In this document: positions 24,681-36,300 of the stretch, piece after piece
How positions within the stretch are numbered: position 1 is the first letter of the stretch
Layout of the letters: each line of letters starts with the position of its first letter
DNA from: Strix aluco
Taxonomy: Eukaryota > Chordata > Aves > Strigiformes > Strigidae
Length of the DNA: 64,000 bases
NCBI RefSeq assembly: GCF_031877795.1
Contig: NC_133971.1
Location: 85,770,446-85,834,445, forward strand
Direction: 5' to 3'
The notes under the pieces: generated by a model
Seen by the model: the letters and a program-made list of their open reading frames with translations, nothing else
What the model was told of the DNA's origin: nothing
Database searches by the model: none
Made by a program: the position numbers and the translations under genes

Positions 24681-27625
24681 TCAATGGTGAGTTATTGCCT
24701 TTATTCCTCTGGAAAGCAAGGTCAGCTGGGTCTGGAGAGGCTCATCCCTCAGCTCTGTACACAGCAAAAGCATTCCCCCAACCCCCTCAGCTACCTTGCT
24801 TGCTAATGCCTCTCACCCATCACCTGCCTTGGGATCTGAACCAGCACAAAGGGGGTGTTCAGCCCCACAACCCCTTTGCCACCACTGCCCCACACCATGC
24901 GTGTGGCCAAGACCCTGTGAAAGGCCACGGGGAGAAAGGTGCAGGTCCTTACCCGGAGTAGCTCGGTGCAGCTCCACCAGTGCCTCTGAAGCATTGGCTG
25001 CTCCGTGTTTAGAGGATGTTCTCACCTGGCAGCAACAAGTGAGGAATGTGGATGGTGTCAACCTTGCTGCAGGCAGGAGGGGACATGGCTCACAGTTTGC
25101 TCAAGAGCCTCTGGCTTGCTGGTTAGTTTGGGACCACTTGGCACTAACATGAAATCAGGCAACAGCCTCCAGGGATCTGAGAAGGGGAGAAAAGCGAGGT
25201 CAGGGGGTAAGAGGGTGCCTGCTGCTCATGACAATGTGCCACCGTTACAGATGCCATGCATAGTCAGGAAGCATTTCCTTGGCAAAAACCACCCAGGATG
25301 AAAAACCCAGAACCTTGACCCTACAGAGAAGGGCCAGAACCACTCCCAGGACCTGGACCGGAAAGCTGGAATCAGACATGCGTCAAGGTGAAGATGTGAC
25401 CTCCTCAGGCAAGAGGACTTGTCCATCCCTTGGTGTCCTCAGGTCAGAAGTGAGGGTCAAACCCTTCTGGATCTGTAAATCTCACCTTCAAGAACGATGC
25501 AGACACATCTATGCTGAGCCACTGCTCTTCTGTCTTCGGAGGCTGTGAGTTTGGCAAAGGGATGGGGAAGCCTCAAGCCACAGAGGTGCACCAGAGCCCA
25601 TGCCATCCATGTTGTCACTGCTTCTGCCCTGATCCCATGTCCCTAGGCCTCAGCACATGCCAATACAAGGGCTGGCAGGGAGCTTAGCTATGCTGGAGAG
25701 GGCCAGAAGGATGTTCTACCTGCTCTGCTCCTGGTTCAGCAGTTGTCATGATAGGTCGGTGGCTTGCTGCCCTGAGTCACATGCTGCGGACTGGCTCACA
25801 ACACCTCCCTCAGTTTCTATTCCCCAGTCACCCTCTTCCTTTCATTTTTCACACTTTTTGCCTTGACCATAAATAGCCCCAAGAGGGACTTCCCAACCCT
25901 CATGGAGGAAGAGGCAATAATCTCTTCCTGAAGGAAGTGGCCAGGACGCCTGAAAGACCCTTCTGACCCAAGTGTGAATAATACCAAACATCCCTGGGCA
26001 CTAAATGTTGAAGGCAGCAAGGGCAGAGGATGCTGCCAAGAGCAGGGCTCATGAGCACTTTGTGGAGGAAATACAGCTGCTGCCCTTAGCTTGTTAACTC
26101 TCTGGAGGGTCTGCTGTTAGGAACTCGGCCATTGGAGTTCTCTGATGCTCCTGTCCAAGCTCTGCTGAGCTCTGGAGCCCCAGGTTTGCCACAAAAGCAG
26201 GTGTCATGCTGTTGAACGGCCAAGAGTTCCTCTGGGAGACTCCAAAGTGCTTTGAGTGGGATGGTTTACTACTTATTCTGTAGCTCTGCACCAGAGATGG
26301 CTGCCATCCCCTCTCGCCACCCAGAGGTCTCCGTTTCAGCAGCAAAATCCTCCTCTTAAGAGACTGTCTTCTTCCCCCTGAAGCTACCTACACAGTAGTC
26401 TGGGAGGTCTGCAGGAAGATCTGTGTTCAGGGTCTTTACTCTCGGCTGGTGCTGAGAGCTGCTGATCCTGTAGCAGGTGGGGTTGTACCCTTCCACAGAC
26501 TCTCTTCTCCAGACAGGACAGACATAGCTGAGATGACACGCTCTCTCACAGCATTGTCTAATTGGCTTGATTTGTCCATATTAAACATTTACCATCCACA
26601 GTTAGCTCCTTCATTAGCTATGACACATCATGTTTAACCACACAGCAATATTGCAGCCGTGCCAGAGCCAGCAGCAAATGCTCAGAGAACTTCTGCACAA
26701 GGTTAGTACAGAGACTATAAGAAAATCTGGGGCTGAATTCAAACAAACGTACACAAGCCTGGAAATACATCTGAGCTGGCAGAAGATCTTAGGCAAGTGT
26801 GCACATCCACCTGCACAGCCTTCATCCCAGCCTGCTTTATTTATACCCAGCATAATGGCTTGCCTGTGGACCTGGGGGTTTGCACGGAGGAATGAGTGCA
26901 CATTTGGCTTGCAAACCACAGCGTAATTAATTCACAGCAAAGTTTCTGAGTTTCTCTTTGTGGCTGTGGAAGTTCAAGGTGCTACCCAGGGTTAACTAGA
27001 TGCCTCTCCTGCATGCCCAGGGCGCTCAGCCCCACCAGCACAGGGTGAGGGATAGGTCTTCCAGGACCAGGGAGAAACTAGACAGATGGGAAAGAAAAAC
27101 AATTTAAGAAATGACAGAAAAAAACAAGATGAGGACCACGCCAGGGGTCCTTGCCTCCCCTAGCCCTGCTCCCGAGCAGGGTCAGTTCCTTCACCCCCAG
27201 GGTTTTAGCCTGAGGAAAGGTTTTCTCAGCTGCCTCTTGCAGAAAAGGAACATAATTCCTCAAGAGGCTGTTTTGAAGGCAATGTTTGCCATCTAGTGGG
27301 AAAACAGGGTCTGGGCAACCCTCTTGCCTGCAGAAGGATGGGGCTTGGGGTTGTTTAGGCAGGAGTTGGAGGCAACACTCCCCCTGGCCCGTAGCTGGGC
27401 AGCAGCTCCCCACCCCACTGGAGGGCTCTAGTGGGGAGGGAAATTGGGGCAGGTGGTGCTGGATCAGCTTCCTGCAGGCAGCTCACTGGGTTCTTTGCAG
27501 CCAGCCATGGATGCTTGCCTGAGTGTGAATCCCCAGCCCCTGGAGTGGTTGCTGGCTGACCTGGTGCCCAGCATAAGTGAGGAGCTGAAAGAAGTGCTCT
27601 GGAGTAGGGGAGAAAGTACCATGTC
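24681..27625. other. Intergenic, no recognised gene
   Basis: No recognised coding sequence. A 98-aa + frame at 26630-26926 contains a lysine- and glutamate-rich run that looks protein-like by eye, with a possible donor (AAG|GTTAGT) near 26700, but no family was recognised and no partner exon found. Confidence 0.5.
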
Positions 27626-27629
27626 ATAG

Positions 27630-27915
27630 ATAAATGGTGCCTTCCAGGTCAGCACGCCCCTGGGGATTCGTGCCTTCCAGGTTGGCATCCTCCCGGACAT
27701 CACTGTCTTCCAGGTCAGCAAACTCTTGGGGATTAATGCCTTTCAGGTTGGCATCCCCAGCATTTCCCTGGCAATCAGCACCCTTCCAGGTCAGCACCCT
27801 CCCTGGCATCAGTGCCTTCCAGGTCAGCATCCTCCTGATGATCAGTGCTTTCCAGGTCAGCATTCCCCCAGGGATCAGTGCCTTCCAGGTCAGCAGATCT
27901 TCCTGGGGATCAGTC
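27630..27915. repeat. 33-bp minisatellite, about eight units
   Basis: The landmark TTCCAGGTCAGC (or close variants) recurs at 27642, 27675, 27708, 27741, 27784, 27817, 27850 and 27883. The period is therefore 33 bp, with one 43-bp step at 27741-27784. Because 33 is a multiple of three, both strands stay open across the array. Read on the - strand, one frame gives an 11-residue repeat of the form A-D-L-E-G-T-D plus four variable residues, and the single 10-bp irregularity shifts the frame. No known protein was recognised. Confidence 0.9.
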
Positions 27916-29660
27916 AGCACCCTGCAGGAGATCCCAGGTGTAGACATGGATGTGGCACTTTTAGCACCTTACCGCTCCAGATCCATCAGCACAGAGGTGA
28001 CTATGCCAGTGCCCAGCATGTACGTGAAGCTCAGCTGATGCCACATCTGGCAGATCTCCCAGCATGGAGCAAAGGTTGGGGTTTGCTTGTATGCTGGGAG
28101 CGCTCTGTGTGTTGTAACCCTGCAAAGCCACATGAGACTCCCAGAGTCACATTTAACTCTGGCCCATCGTTTCCAGGATGCAGAGAAAGGCCCTGCTGTA
28201 CAGGGTTGTCTGCCTGCCCAGCACCTGCTCTGTGCAATCCTGGAAACACGGGGAGCACTAGAGTCCCCCAGATGGTTGAGCAGGAGCAGGAGCTCCTGTC
28301 TAGGGCTGGGCCATCACCTCTCTTTGCTTGGTCTGCCCCTGCAGATGAAGCAGCTGACGTGGCAGTAGATGCAGGGGACCACAAGGTGCAGCTGGTGGGA
28401 GAAGAGCAGGCAGGAAGGCTCCCTGTGCCTCTCCAGGGAAAATCCCAAAATGTGTCCTCCATTTCAGTCCCCACAGCTCTGGAAGCAGCAGGAAGAGAAG
28501 ATGGAGTTTCTGCCACGGGGAAGGAAGGAGATCATCTCCTCTGAGCCAGCTATATGGCAGCATCAAGGAGATACAGTCCTCACGCTGCACAGCAGAGGAG
28601 ATGTGTGCACAGGGAATACGCAGTGGGCACTGTGAAAAGTGATACGACGGCATGTGTCCCCCAGTGCCACCACACTTCATGGCAGGCACACAAAACACTG
28701 GGAACTCTTGCTTGGACAACAGGACTGTTTTCAGTGGAAAAAAACCTGGCAGTAAAGTCCTGGCCTCTGTGAGCTCATCCAAAGAGCTGCTGCTGCTTTG
28801 AGGAGGGAGCAGCCATTTCCTGAGAGCATCACGAGCAGCAGTGCTTGGGTACAGCTAAGCTGCTGGCTTTAGCCTCCCAGCATCTCTGTGGTCACGTGCT
28901 TAGCGCTTCCCGGCTGTGAAAGACCAAAAGCATGCTGGAGGCAGGGAAGGGGCCAGCCCTGGCAAGCAAAGAAAGAAAGAACCTATTACTGCAGGGAGAA
29001 GCCTACAATGGGGCAGCAAGAAGAGATGTCTCAGGCCTCTCCCCTATCCACATTTGTTTGGGTGCCAGCACATCTGGCCTGTCAGGTGATGTCTCCCCTT
29101 CTCTCTTTCAAGAAAGAGTGGATGCTGGGCAAGGAATTTGCAGGTCTGTGGCAGCTAGAAAGGGAAGCAGATGAAGAAGAGGGAGTATGGGTCTCCAGTG
29201 GGCTGGTTGCTTGGACCCTCTAGCAAGACCCCAGACAGAGGTATCCCACATGCAGGTGACATGAAAGCTATGGCCAGGGTGAATGCTCAGTACTGAGTTT
29301 TTTAAGCATATATGTTTGGGTTCACTGTGTCCCCAGGGCAGGGTCCCTGATGCTCCTTCACTCCCAGTGCCTGGACAGTGTGAGATGGAAGTGGCTCCTG
29401 AGGGGGATGCAATCCCCCTGGAGATGCTCCATGTTCTCTCCTGACACTCTCGGGACCTGCACTGGTAACAATTTGGGCTCTGTCTCCTCATGTCAGCTGT
29501 GATGCCACTTCCATGGGAACTGGGTGCATGGGTCTCACCTGGGACTCGTTCCCAAACACCATCCTTGCTCTGCCCATGGGCTTTCCTTTGCCAGCCTTAC
29601 ACAGTTGGTTTCCCAGCCATCATCACAAGTCAGCCTCTACATGAGCATCTTTGATGCTTA
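27916..29660. other. Non-coding or unassigned sequence after the minisatellite
   Basis: A 272-codon + frame runs from 27726 to 28544 through the minisatellite and beyond, but it has no recognised domain and low-complexity composition. A possible acceptor (CCCCTGCAG) precedes an acidic stretch near 28345. Nothing here supports a firm gene call. Confidence 0.45.
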
Positions 29661-29684
29661 GGATGGCATTTGGGTGTCCAAACT

Positions 29685-29800
29685 GCCTATCCATCCATAC
29701 ATTCATGCATTCTTCCATATACCCATCCCTTCGTCCCTCTGCCAACCAATCCATGCATCTGTCTATACATCTGTATGGCTCCTTCCCTCAATCCATGCAG
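29685..29800 (+). repeat. Degenerate ATCC/CATC tetranucleotide-like tract
   Basis: CCATCCATAC, CATTCATGCATTC, CCCATCCC and CCATGCATCTG form an imperfect tetranucleotide-rich run, consistent with an aged ATCC microsatellite. Confidence 0.6.
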
Positions 29801-29894
29801 CCGTGCCTGTCTGCTGAACCACTGACTATGCATGTACCCTTTCCTTTCTCCCTCACCTTGTGACATATATGTTTCATGCCCTTGTGGCTTCCAG

Positions 29895-29970
29895 GATCTG
29901 CTGGAGTTGCTTTTACTTCTTTCCTTGGCTCAGGACGTGGTGGAAAAGGAAGCAGAAGCAGCCATGAGAG
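29895..29970 (+). other. Exon-like segment of unknown gene
   Basis: A pyrimidine-rich tract ending GGCTTCCAG precedes 76 nt of open sequence closed by the donor GAGAG|GTAAGT. The frame in phase with the long open reading frame begins D-L-L-E-L-L-L-L-L-S and continues with a Glu/Lys/Ala-rich run. The splice signals are good, but no partner exon or family was found, so this may be a cryptic or lost exon. Confidence 0.25.
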
Positions 29971-30039
29971 GTAAGTTGAGACTGTTTTCCTTCACAGTCC
30001 TGTGCAAACCGCCTCCTCCCCTGCAAAATGAGGGCTGAT

Positions 30040-32885
30040 CCTGGCAGCGAGGCAGGCAGAGGAGGAGGCTAGGCCTGAGGGCCAGCTCAGATATTTGGCA
30101 GGGTTGGTGGCAGTCAAGCAGCCCAGGCACCGCTGCACGACCGTCCACAAGCAGTGCCCTGCTGCAAACACTTTTGCCCAGGCTATTGCTTTCCCAAATG
30201 AGCCCTACACACAGCTGGGCAGCTGGTGCACCCCAGTCCCTGCTCGAGAGATGCTCTGGATGGGGCTACCCTGTGCTGGATGGAGACATGGACATGGACC
30301 TTTCTGCACCTTGGTGCTGGGGACCTTCCCTGGCACGTAGCATTGCCTGCTGGAAATTTTGTACCCCCAGCAGGATCCAAGCTATGTTCTCCTGCACTTT
30401 TCTCCTGCTGGGCTTGGGCTGGTCCCTGTCCCATTCCAGGAAGCTGGACGCATCCCTGCTCCTCGTGGATGCAGCTCACAGGCTGCTTTGACCTGGCACA
30501 ACCTCAGCATCCCCAGGCCTGGCTTGTACCAGCTCCCACAGTGATCCTGGCACAGCATCCACCCTGGGGAGGGTGGGATACAGCAGCAAGGCAAGTTTGG
30601 AAGTGCTTCTGCCTACTCCGGGCAGGGTGCGTCCAGGCAGGGCTCCAGCCTGCAGCAGGAAGCCTCCTGCTCGCTCAGCGGCTGCGTGAGCCACGGAGGA
30701 GCCTGAGCCCTGGAGGAAGTGCCCTGGCCCCGCGGTGGGACAGGGAGGTGCCGGCGCTGGGACTGCTCTCATGGTTCCTTCCTGTTTTTCTTCTCCACGG
30801 CTTGATGGCAAAGTTGACTTTGGCATCTGGAGCCCTCTCCTTTGTCCCAGATTGCTGTTCACCCCAGCCCTCCCCTTGCATCTTCACTGGTCTAGTGAAA
30901 AGCCCTGTTCGCCATGTCCAGCACTAGGGCATCCTCCCTCTGGTCAGTTGGGAGTGCAGCACCCAGCAAGAAGCATCTTTAGTCCCCCCAAGCATTGAAC
31001 TTGCTGTTTCCTTGGGGTCCCCAATGCCCATGTGTCCCAAATACAGGCTGCTGGGGCGGGGAGCTGAGCCATGGTGCATCCCACCAGGCAGCCGCAGTGC
31101 GGGCAGACAGGACTTCAAGTGGCATGTAGACCTCTCTCCTGCTCTTGGTAACTCCAGCTGACAAATGTGTGGAGAGAAAAGGGGTCACCCTCCAGGGTCA
31201 AAGGCAGCAGGGTGTGGTGATGAGGACCAGATGTGCATCTCCTGCCCTCAAGCTGCCCTGGTCACCAGAACTGGATGTCCCCACTGCCTGGCCAGGCCAG
31301 CCCCAGCTAAGGAAGGGGACACAGGGCTTGGCACATGGGGACAGCACAGTTATGGGTTCCCTCTGCCTGTCATTTCTCATCTACCCATCTGAGCTTGCCT
31401 GCACAATGCAGGCATACATTACCTTGGATGGATGTGGTGGATGTGTGAGGCTCTGGTGGTCTCTGCTCCCCCTGACCAGCAGCAACACCCTTCTATTTGG
31501 AGCATGCCTGGGCTTTCTGGAGTTTATAAGCAGGCAGAATACAGGGGCCAGAGCTGCCAGCTCACACTCTCTCCCATTTTCTGGCTGTTGCGCTCCTGCG
31601 TCTTGAGCAGGCGTCAGACTCTAAACCAGCACCAGGTGCCGGGAAACCACTGAGCTCAGTTTGCAAACACTGGAGCCACAGCTATGGGATGGACATCACC
31701 CCTGTTCAACAGCATCCAGTGGACAACCACAGCCCTGATCCCCTCCATAGTGGCAGGGAAGCAGGATCTGGTGGTGAGAAGAGCAGGTTTCCAAGCGGAA
31801 AGGGCTGCCTATGCCATGCTGGGGACCAAGGGGAGACAAGGGTGACCATGACACATCAGAAAGGGTGCTGGCTGGGTTGGATGCTGGGGACTGGAGTCCA
31901 GCAGGTGATGGCAGCGTGACACAGACGGAGCTGGCAAGTTCTGGGATGCACCTGGGAGAGAGGGTGTGGCTGTTGGGCCCAGAAGGCCAGGCAGGATCTG
32001 GCCCCTCACACCTCCCCACCTTGGTGACTTGCCTTACTTGCTCTGTGGAGAACGCTGCTCCTCTCCAAGGATGGTGCCACCCAGTAGCACACCATAGATG
32101 GAGGCCTGACCCCCATCTCCCCATCCAGGGCCAACAAGGGACTGGGATCCTGCACAGCCAAGCGGCGGCAGGGGCAGCCCCCATGCCCCTGCGCCCAGGG
32201 TGTGAGTGCGGAGGCACCCAGCAAGGGCAGAGGGGTCCATGGGCACACAAGTCATTGCAAAAGGCACATCCCTGCTGTGGTCCCCTCTAACCCAGCCCCC
32301 ACGAGGACCCTTCTGGGACATGCTCCTGCTCCAGGTCCTCTCTGCACCCTGGGTTCAAGGGCAGCCCCAGGCCCCAGCCAGGAGTGACACATCTCCCCGG
32401 CGGGGCAGGCGCAGGGACCCACCCCATGCTGGCTCTGCTCCCTGTGCTCCCCACGCCGCTGCTGCCTGAATTTCCACCCAGCTCCATCTGGATCTCATTG
32501 GGCTGCTGGCGCTGAGCACTGGGGTCGGGAGGTGCCAACACATGGAAGCCATTAGAGGGGCCGGTTTGAGGTCCGGGGAGGGGGCCACATGCTGAGTGTG
32601 GGGGGCTGTGCAGAGGGTCTTGTCCCTGCTGCTGGGCTGGCGAGGGCAGGGGAGATGTCCCAGGCAGCTGCCTGCATTCTCTTCTGGCACTTGACAAGGA
32701 CTGGCCCGGACAAGGGTCTCTCAGCACCTCCAAGTACCTGGGGAGGGGGCTTTGGGGACCATCCCCGCTGCCTGTGCACCTCCTGCAAGGACGGTCCCCA
32801 AGCTGGCATCTCACCCAGTGCCACCCACCTCTCCTCTGGCCCAACACCACCTACAAGGGGTTCTTGCCTGTGCAGTGCCAATGCT
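30040..32885. other. Intergenic, no recognised gene
   Basis: GC-moderate sequence up to the IL11RA 3' end. Open frames here (for example 30226-30927 on +) show no family motifs and lack consistent splice structure. Confidence 0.5.
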
Positions 32886-32891
32886 ATCCCC

Positions 32892-32897
32892 TTTATT
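32892..32897 (-). terminator. IL11RA: IL11RA poly(A) signal
   Basis: TTTATT on the + strand, i.e. AATAAA on the coding strand, about 475 bp beyond the IL11RA stop codon. It gives a 3' UTR of about 0.5 kb, which is reasonable for this gene. Confidence 0.65.
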
Positions 32898-33368
32898 GAC
32901 ATCACTGCCACATCCAGCCACAGCATGGGAGAGAGGGGCAGAGGGACGGGACGGGGGTCCCATCTGCCTGCTGGTGGCTGGTGGGGCGTGACGGGCAGGG
33001 CTCAGCACCCCCCTGCTCACCCCTGGGAGCCTGCACCCATGGTCCCCCTCAACACTAGGCAGTGAAGTGGGGCTGGCTCAGCATCTTATCCCCATATGTT
33101 CAGCAGCGCCCGGCAGTGAGGCTGGCCTCTCGCCCCAAGTCTGAGGTGCCTCCAGCCGGCTCCTGGCAAGCACAGGCAGCCCAAAGCTCCTGGGAGCAGA
33201 GCCTCTCTCCTTAGTGTCCATCCTGCACCCCCAGGATGCTGGGGGGCTCCAGCAATGTCCACAGCTGTGGGGTGACCCAGGAGGCGTGGGGTCCTTGGGG
33301 GCCAGCAGTGGCATCAAGTCCCACGCGTGGGCAAGCGGGTGCAGGGAGCAGGGATCGGCCAGGGCTCA

Positions 33369-33385
33369 CTACAGGATCTGGGCCT
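33369..33385 (-). CDS. IL11RA: IL11RA coding exon 12 (last codons and stop)
   Basis: Acceptor TTTCTTGGCAG; only 17 nt are coding, giving K-A-Q-I-L and TAG. The in-phase stop yields 413 aa, near the human length. The rest of the exon is 3' UTR. Confidence 0.7.
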
Positions 33386-36300
33386 CTGCCAAGAAAGACG
33401 GCAAGGGTCAGGGGGTGCAGTGGCCTCCCCCCCAGCCCCACACTCCCTCCCCTGCATTCCCCCCATTAACCCCCTGCACCCTGACTCACTCGGCAGTGCC
33501 TTCAAGTGGGTGGCAGCAATCAAGAAGTTGTGGGGTTTGGTCTTGTCCTTGCCATGTTTCCTCACCCGGAGCCTGGGGACAGAGCAGCGGTGGCTGAGGA
33601 CCCCGAGCAGCCCCCCTGGACACCAGGACTGCCTGCATCCCTGGTGATCCCATCCGGCATCCCCATCCAGCTGTGCCCAGCTGTGCCCAGACACTCCAGT
33701 GGGTCAGCTCCAGGGCTACAGCAGGAGCTGGTCACGAGATGATAGAGCAGGGCTGGGATGGGGACAGGGACTGACAGCAGAGCCACAGCATAGCAGGGAG
33801 ACCCCAGCCGTGACAAGATGAGAGGGGACCTGGGGACAGGACCAGTGGGCAGTGCGTGGGGGCAGGACTCCCAGTGGGCAAAGGCATATGGAGGGGTCTC
33901 TGCGCTGACTCTGCAGCATGAGAGTTCCCAGCAAGGCATGAGCCTTTGCGGGGATGTTAGTAGCAGCAGCATGTTTGGGGGATACGGAGAAAGGTTCCAT
34001 GAACGTGGGCTCATCAGAAAGACCCCAGACAGGTTGGGCATCACCGCAGCCAGTGGGGTGAGCTGGGAAGAGGCACTGGTGTGGCAAGGGGGCAAGGGGA
34101 GCATAAACCACCTCATGGGGCTGGCAGCAAGTGTGTTTGGGCAGGGACCACAGAGCAGGGCTGGGGGGACATGGGGCACTCCATGCGGAGGGTTCAGGAG
34201 TCAGAGTGGGATGGGGACAGCAATCATCCGGACCCCTCTCCCTCAAAACCCAACCTACCAGATGAGGATGGTGATGACAAGAACAGCAGCCAGGATGAAG
34301 AAGGCGAAGATCCCGAGGGACACCAGGACAGCCATCTTCTCCAGGGGGTCGCTGTGGTCTGGGACAGAGAGACTGTCACAGCTGAGGGCTGCCACAGCCC
34401 CCGGCACCTGGGGGACCCAACTGCAAGCTCCTGGGCACCCCAGCACCCCAGACACACATGGACATGGGGCAAGAGACCCTTCCCATTGCTCTCCAACATG
34501 GGTGTGCCCAGGCAGGCAGCTGCCTGAGGGCAGTCCCCACTCCTGCCCGCCATCCCCAGCTCTACTCACTGATGGGCTCAGGGTTGGGAGCCTGGGAAGG
34601 CTCCTCGGCCAGGGTCTCCAGGCTGGCGTCTGTAGTGGTTTCTTTACTTGCTGCAGTGGCCAGGTCTGGAAGGTCAGAGGGGATGGGAAACACTCAGCCA
34701 AAAGCATGGGCAGCACCCCGGGGACCCACAGAGAGGAGCAAAGAAGGGTGGCCTTGTGCCCCAGGGATCCTACAAGCCCAAGGGTGCCCCTGTGGTGCTC
34801 TGGGAGACACACTATGCCCCGAGGCTGCTGGGGGTGGCATCCCCAAATGGCAGCAGCAGCCTGCAGTGGAGCTGGGAGATGTTTTGCCCCCTTGTAGCTC
34901 TGCCTCTCACCATGGGACCAGTTTGTGGGTGGTGCAGGGGACCAGCTCTTTGGGTCAACTTTAAGGGACCCTAAAAGATGGGACTGGCTCTGGGTGATAT
35001 GTGGGGAAATGGGTGCCGTGGTGAAGGGGTTGGAGAGGGGCAGCCCAGGGTGCTGGATGTATTCTGGGGAGGGATGGCGCAACCTGGTAGGGCTGCTGGG
35101 GGCTGCAGCCTATCCCTCTCGCACCTCTGACCGGCGTTGCCCGGGCCTCAGCACTCCACTCGCTCCAGTTCCCCGCATCCAGGAAATCCTTGGCGCTGAC
35201 CTGGACCACGTGCTCCAGCCCGGCGAAGGCATCCGTGATCACCTCGGACAGGTTCACTGTCTCCACCTGCACCAGGCAGAGGGGAGCTGTGGGGCAGGCA
35301 GGAGCAATCCTTGCTGCCCTCCATGGGGCAGGTCCTCATGGCCACCTTGCTCCCCTGACAGCTTTGCCTTTCTTTGCCTGCCACTTACCACAGACCAGGA
35401 GCGGTGGATGATGGGCCGGTACTGGAGACGAAATCTGAGCTGGAAGTGAGGTTCCTTGGGCCAGGAGGAGGGGTACTTCCAGCTCACATGGAGCCGCCGT
35501 GGGGCCAGGGGGATGGGCTCCACCACCAAGCCCTCCGGAGGGTCTGGCTTAACTGTGCAGGAGAGGAGAGGGAGCCCTTGTCACACTGGACTGCCATGCA
35601 GAGGGGTGTTGGTCTCCCTGCTACTGTCCAGGGCTGGATGCCGAGGGCATGGACAGAGTCCAGGACAGAGAGATGGATGGATGGAGACTCACTGATGGCC
35701 TGCATGGTGACGTCGAGGAGGCGGAAGCTGGAGCCCAGGGGGTTCACCTCGGTGATGTTCAGGCGGTAGGAGCTCCAGAACTCTGACCCATGGACCGTGC
35801 AGGTACCGGGGCGGGATGGATCCTGCAGGCACGGCCCCATGTGCCCATTCTTGTTCCTGCAGACGGGGAGGCAGGGTGGTGACAAGTCCCCCCCTGCCCG
35901 CCCTGCATAGCTTCCTGGTGCTGCCAAAGAGGTGACATGTGGGGAGACCCCCATACCAAGAGCTTGGTGGAGGAGGCAGCCCCTGTTACAGTTTAGTTGC
36001 CCTCACCCCTCCAGAGCCTGGCACGTCCCTCTGAGCATGCTCAAAGGGACCCCCTGTGAGAGACAACTTGTAACTCCCCCAAAACAGGGCCAGAGAGGAA
36101 CAGGCCTGTGAGAAAAAACAGCCTGAGAGAGATAAGGGATGCGGGGCAGTGGAGGCTCTCTGAGCTGAGGAATGTCTCAAATACTCGCAAGTAGCGAAAC
36201 TATAGTCACGGGGTGGATCGTGTGGAGTTTGGAGCTGATAAGGCTGCCTGGATAGCACAGGATGGGCTGGAGGAGGGAACCCTGAGGAGACAGGACGGCT

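Noticed and set aside
27726-28544. 272-codon + frame through the minisatellite
   Set aside because: The openness comes from the 33-bp period; the remaining part has no recognised domain, and the - strand is open too.
33818-34897. 359-codon + strand frame
   Set aside because: It is antisense to IL11RA exons 9 and 10 and their introns, with no motif; a shadow frame.
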